From Cupriavidus sp. (lineage in GTDB: Bacteria; Pseudomonadota; Gammaproteobacteria; Burkholderiales; Burkholderiaceae), in contig JAPSLP010000008.1 in assembly GCA_031180665.1 (NCBI GenBank), positions 104,848 through 168,847 of the forward strand: a stretch of DNA of 64,000 nucleotides. The letters are read 5' to 3'. Positions 61,281 through 64,000 of this stretch are shown one piece after another. Below the pieces are notes generated by a model. That model had not been told where the DNA came from and did no database searches. It was given only the letters and a program-made list of their open reading frames with translations. Made by a program: the position numbers and the translations under genes. The stretch's first letter is position 1, and each line of letters opens with the position of its first letter.

Positions 61281-64000
61281 TTACGATTGAACGCCATTGT
61301 CACCATTTGCGACATCATCGGCGCCATTGCGCGCACCATTGTCGTTGCCATGGGTTTCGGCATCGTTGCCCTCGCCTTCCGGGCCGTTATCGGGTTGATC
61401 GCCGTTGTCGCCGTTGTCGCCGTTGTCGCCGTTGTCGCCGTTATCGCCGTTATCGCCGTTATCGCCGTTATCGCCATTATCCGCATCGCTTTCCACGATG
61501 CGCTGCAGGCCCGAGAGCTTGGTGCCCTCGTCGACGTTGATCAGCGTGACGCCCTGGGTGGCGCGGCCCATTTCACGGATTTCGGCCACACGGGTGCGGA
61601 TCAGCACGCCGCCGGTGGTGATCAGCATGATCTCGTGCTCGGGCGCGACCAGCGCGGCGGCGACCACTCGGCCGTTACGCTCGCTGGTCTGGATTGCGAT
61701 CATGCCCTTGGTGCCGCGGCCATGGCGCGTGTATTCCGTGATCGGCGTGCGCTTGCCGTAGCCGTTCTCCGTCGCGGTCAGCACGCTGCCGACCGAGCCG
61801 GCATCCTCGGCATTCTCTGCCGGCGCGACCAGCATCGCGATCACGGTCTGGCCGTCGTCGAGGTTCATGCCGCGCACGCCGCGGGCCTGCCGGCCCATCG
61901 GACGCACGTCGTTCTCGTCGAAGCGCACTGCCTTGCCGGCGTCCGAGAACAGCATCACGTCGTGCTGGCCGTCGGTGATCGCCGCGCCGATCAGGTAGTC
62001 GCCCTCGTCGAGGTCGACCGCGATAATGCCGGCCTTGCGCGGATTCGAGAATTCGGTCAGCGCGGTCTTCTTGACGGTACCGCGGGCGGTCGCCATGAAG
62101 ATGAAGTGCTCGGCGTCGAACTGGCGCACCGGCAGGATCACCGTGATCTTCTCGCCTTCCTGCAGCGGGAACATGTTGACGATCGGCCGGCCGCGCGAGG
62201 TGCGCGAGCCCTGCGGCACTTCATAGACCTTCAGCCAGTACAGCCGGCCCCGGTTCGAGAAGCACAGGATGTAGTCGTGCGTGTTGGCGACGAACAGCGT
62301 ATCGATCCAGTCGTCTTCCTTGGTCGCCATCGCCTGCTTGCCGCGGCCGCCGCGCTTCTGCGCGCGGTATTCCGAGATCGGCTGGCTCTTCATATAGCCG
62401 CTGTGCGACAGCGTGACCACCATGTCCTGCGGGGTGATCAGGTCCTCGGTATCGAGTTCGGTCGCGTTCAGCTCGATCTGCGAACGGCGGTCGTCGCCGA
62501 ATTCGGCGCGGATCGCTGTCAGTTCGTCGGTGATGATGGTGGTAATACGCTCCGGACGGGCCAGGATATCCAGCAGGTCGGTGATGGCGTCCATCACGTC
62601 GCGGTACTCCTGCACGATCTTGTCCTGCTCCAGGCCGGTCAGGCGCTGCAGGCGCATCTGCAGGATTTCCTGGGCCTGCGAGTCCGACAGGCGGTACAGG
62701 CCGTCGTCCTGCATGCCGAACACCGGCGGCAAGCCGTCCGGACGATAGGCCGCCCGGCCGCCCGGGGTGTCGGTCTCGGCGCGCGCCAGCATCTCGCGCA
62801 CCAGCTGGGAATCCCAGGACTTGGCCATCAGTTCCTGCTTGGCGATCGGCGGGGTCGGCGCGGCCTTGATGATCGCGATGAACTCGTCGATGTTGGCCAG
62901 CGCCACCGCCAGGCCTTCCAGCACATGGCCGCGCTCGCGCGCCTTGCGCAGTTCGAACACGGTGCGGCGGGTAACCACCTCGCGCCGGTGCGACAGGAAG
63001 CACTCCAGCATCTGGCGCAGGTTCAGCAGGCGCGGCTGGCCGTCGACCAGCGCCACCATGTTCATACCGAAGGTGTCCTGCAGCTGGGTGTTCTTATATA
63101 GGTTGTTCAGAACGACCTCGGGCACCTCGTTGCGCTTGAGCTCGATCACCACGCGCATGCCGGACTTGTCCGATTCGTCACGGATGTCGGAGATGCCCTC
63201 GATCTTCTTCTCGGTGACCAGCTCGGCGATGCGCTCCAGCAGGGTGCGCTTGTTCACCTGGTAGGGCAGCTCGTCGATGATGATCGCCTGCCGCTGGCCG
63301 CGGTCGATATCCTCGAAGTGGGTACGTGCTCGCATCACCACACGGCCACGGCCGGTGCGGTAGCCTTCGCGCACGCCCTGGATGCCGTAGATGATGCCGG
63401 CGGTCGGGAAATCCGGCGCCGGGATCAGCTCGATCAGCTCGTCGACCGTCGCCTGCGGGTTGCGCAGCAGATGCAGGCAGCCGTCGACCACCTCGTTCAG
63501 ATTGTGCGGCGGGATATTGGTGGCCATGCCGACCGCAATACCCGACGAACCGTTGATCAGCAGATTCGGAATACGGGCCGGCAGGATTTGCGGCTCGTTT
63601 TCGGAGCCGTCGTAGTTCGGGACGAAATCGACGGTTTCCTTGTCGATGTCCAGCAGCATTTCATGCGCTATCTTGGACAACCGGATTTCCGTATAACGCA
63701 TGGCCGCGGCATTGTCACCGTCGACCGAACCGAAATTGCCCTGGCCGTCGACCAGCATATAGCGCAGCGAGAAATCCTGCGCCATGCGGACGATGGTGTC
63801 GTAGACCGCGGTGTCGCCGTGCGGGTGATATTTACCAATCACATCGCCGACGATACGCGCCGACTTCTTATAGGGGCGGTTCCAGTCGTTGTTCAGCTCG
63901 TGCATCGCAAACAGCACTCGCCGATGGACGGGCTTCAGGCCGTCCCGTACATCGGGAAGCGCGCGCCCGACGATCACGCTCATCGCGTAATCCAGGTACG
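61281..64000 (-). CDS. gyrA: DNA gyrase subunit A (5' end outside window), with repeat-coded acidic tail
   Basis: GyrA breaks and rejoins DNA for ATP-driven negative supercoiling. The visible part is 905 residues; the gene begins beyond 64000, because YLDYA precedes [16 protein letters not shown] in the same frame. The quinolone region reads [17 protein letters not shown]: Thr at the Ser83 position, Asp kept at 87. The catalytic Tyr is in [11 protein letters not shown]. The GyrA box (KRGGRGKQ) starts the C-terminal pinwheel. The end is unusual: a Gly-Asp-Asn repeat tract then an acidic/Asn tail, much longer than the usual acidic tail. Confidence 0.97.
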   Translation of the reverse strand, partial: YLDYAMSVIVGRALPDVRDGLKPVHRRVLFAMHELNNDWNRPYKKSARIVGDVIGKYHPHGDTAVYDTIVRMAQDFSLRYMLVDGQGNFGSVDGDNAAAMRYTEIRLSKIAHEMLLDIDKETVDFVPNYDGSENEPQILPARIPNLLINGSSGIAVGMATNIPPHNLNEVVDGCLHLLRNPQATVDELIELIPAPDFPTAGIIYGIQGVREGYRTGRGRVVMRARTHFEDIDRGQRQAIIIDELPYQVNKRTLLERIAELVTEKKIEGISDIRDESDKSGMRVVIELKRNEVPEVVLNNLYKNTQLQDTFGMNMVALVDGQPRLLNLRQMLECFLSHRREVVTRRTVFELRKARERGHVLEGLAVALANIDEFIAIIKAAPTPPIAKQELMAKSWDSQLVREMLARAETDTPGGRAAYRPDGLPPVFGMQDDGLYRLSDSQAQEILQMRLQRLTGLEQDKIVQEYRDVMDAITDLLDILARPERITTIITDELTAIRAEFGDDRRSQIELNATELDTEDLITPQDMVVTLSHSGYMKSQPISEYRAQKRGGRGKQAMATKEDDWIDTLFVANTHDYILCFSNRGRLYWLKVYEVPQGSRTSRGRPIVNMFPLQEGEKITVILPVRQFDAEHFIFMATARGTVKKTALTEFSNPRKAGIIAVDLDEGDYLIGAAITDGQHDVMLFSDAGKAVRFDENDVRPMGRQARGVRGMNLDDGQTVIAMLVAPAENAEDAGSVGSVLTATENGYGKRTPITEYTRHGRGTKGMIAIQTSERNGRVVAAALVAPEHEIMLITTGGVLIRTRVAEIREMGRATQGVTLINVDEGTKLSGLQRIVESDADNGDNGDNGDNGDNGDNGDNGDNGDNGDQPDNGPEGEGNDAETHGNDNGARNGADDVANGDNGVQS
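61404..61475 (-). repeat. 9-bp minisatellite inside gyrA coding Gly-Asp-Asn
   Basis: Eight exact 9-base units lie in frame: four GTTGTCGCC (61404-61439) then four GTTATCGCC (61440-61475). On the coding strand they read GGC-GAC-AAC and GGC-GAT-AAC, so each block is homogeneous and they differ only at a silent position. This is a typical slippage-expanded array. Confidence 0.92.

Noticed and set aside
61404..61475. CRISPR-like array in gyrA
   Set aside because: Units are 9 bp, contiguous and in frame without spacers, so it is a coding minisatellite.

Overview
The window is GC-rich chromosomal DNA from a beta-proteobacterium of the order Burkholderiales, most likely a Cupriavidus/Ralstonia-type Burkholderiaceae. 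The reasons are the product types (intracellular PHB depolymerase, LapAB, IhfB, heptose LPS genes), the gene orders gyrA-serC-pheA-hisC-tyrA-aroA-cmk-rpsA-ihfB-lapA-lapB and rpsP-rimM-trmD-rplS, and protein sequences typical of that group. It is core chromosome. I see no insertion sequence, prophage, CRISPR array, integron, rRNA or tRNA gene, and no gene with a convincing frameshift.

Layout. 0.2-7.7 kb (+): yebC, purD, hemF, nadD, rsfS, rlmH, maf, rng, covering translation control, purine, heme and NAD synthesis and ribosome/RNA maturation. 7.7-10.4 kb: a small accessory patch with a 12-bp repeat, an unknown membrane protein, two lipoproteins (one an I78 protease inhibitor) and an AhpD-like protein. 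10.5-16.4 kb: LPS export and assembly on two divergent arms (waaL, a GT25 transferase and msbA on -; GT2 and GT4 transferases on +). 16.4-24.3 kb: dnaE, the tRNA hydroxylase gene trhO, a CoA-type Nudix hydrolase, and the rpsP-rimM-trmD-rplS operon with a clear promoter and terminator. 24.5-29 kb: a PQQ-type sugar dehydrogenase, small membrane/secreted proteins and an intracellular PHB depolymerase. 29-32.3 kb: a radical SAM protein, an Lrp regulator and divergent dadA (D-amino acid catabolism). 32.4-39.9 kb (-): acyl-CoA dehydrogenase, etfBA, the metNIQ methionine importer and an enoyl-CoA hydratase-like protein. 40-45.5 kb: an HDAC-like amidohydrolase, mltB, cysM, a uracil/xanthine permease and a ComEA-like protein. 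45.7-51.5 kb (-): hldD, hldA, ugd, lapB, lapA, ihfB (heptose and LPS control). 51.6-64 kb (-): rpsA, cmk, aroA, tyrA, hisC, pheA, serC, a DUF2059 protein and gyrA (5' end outside the window). One small DUF2061 gene lies on the opposite strand between cmk and aroA.

How the genes work together. Several blocks are coherent. hldA/hldD make ADP-heptose for the LPS inner core, the GT2/GT4/GT25 enzymes and WaaL elongate and cap it, MsbA flips it, and LapA/LapB tune LPS synthesis. serC-pheA-hisC-tyrA-aroA form an aromatic/serine biosynthesis run feeding into cmk-rpsA. Acyl-CoA dehydrogenase and EtfAB form an electron-transfer pair for fatty-acid oxidation.

The most interesting observations are not a new gene cluster. 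They are: (i) unusual low-complexity C-terminal tails on three housekeeping proteins (GyrA with a Gly-Asp-Asn minisatellite, IhfB with a Gly/Asn tail, RsfS with a histone-H1-like Lys/Ala tail); (ii) a strong Fur-box-like site in front of the DUF2061 gene; (iii) a perfect terminator-like hairpin abutting the serC start; (iv) several tandem repeats, including an 8-copy 9/10-bp VNTR near cysM, a 7-copy 12-bp repeat after rng and a duplication carrying the rpsP stop codon; and (v) -10 boxes so close to hemF and dnaE that leaderless mRNAs are likely.
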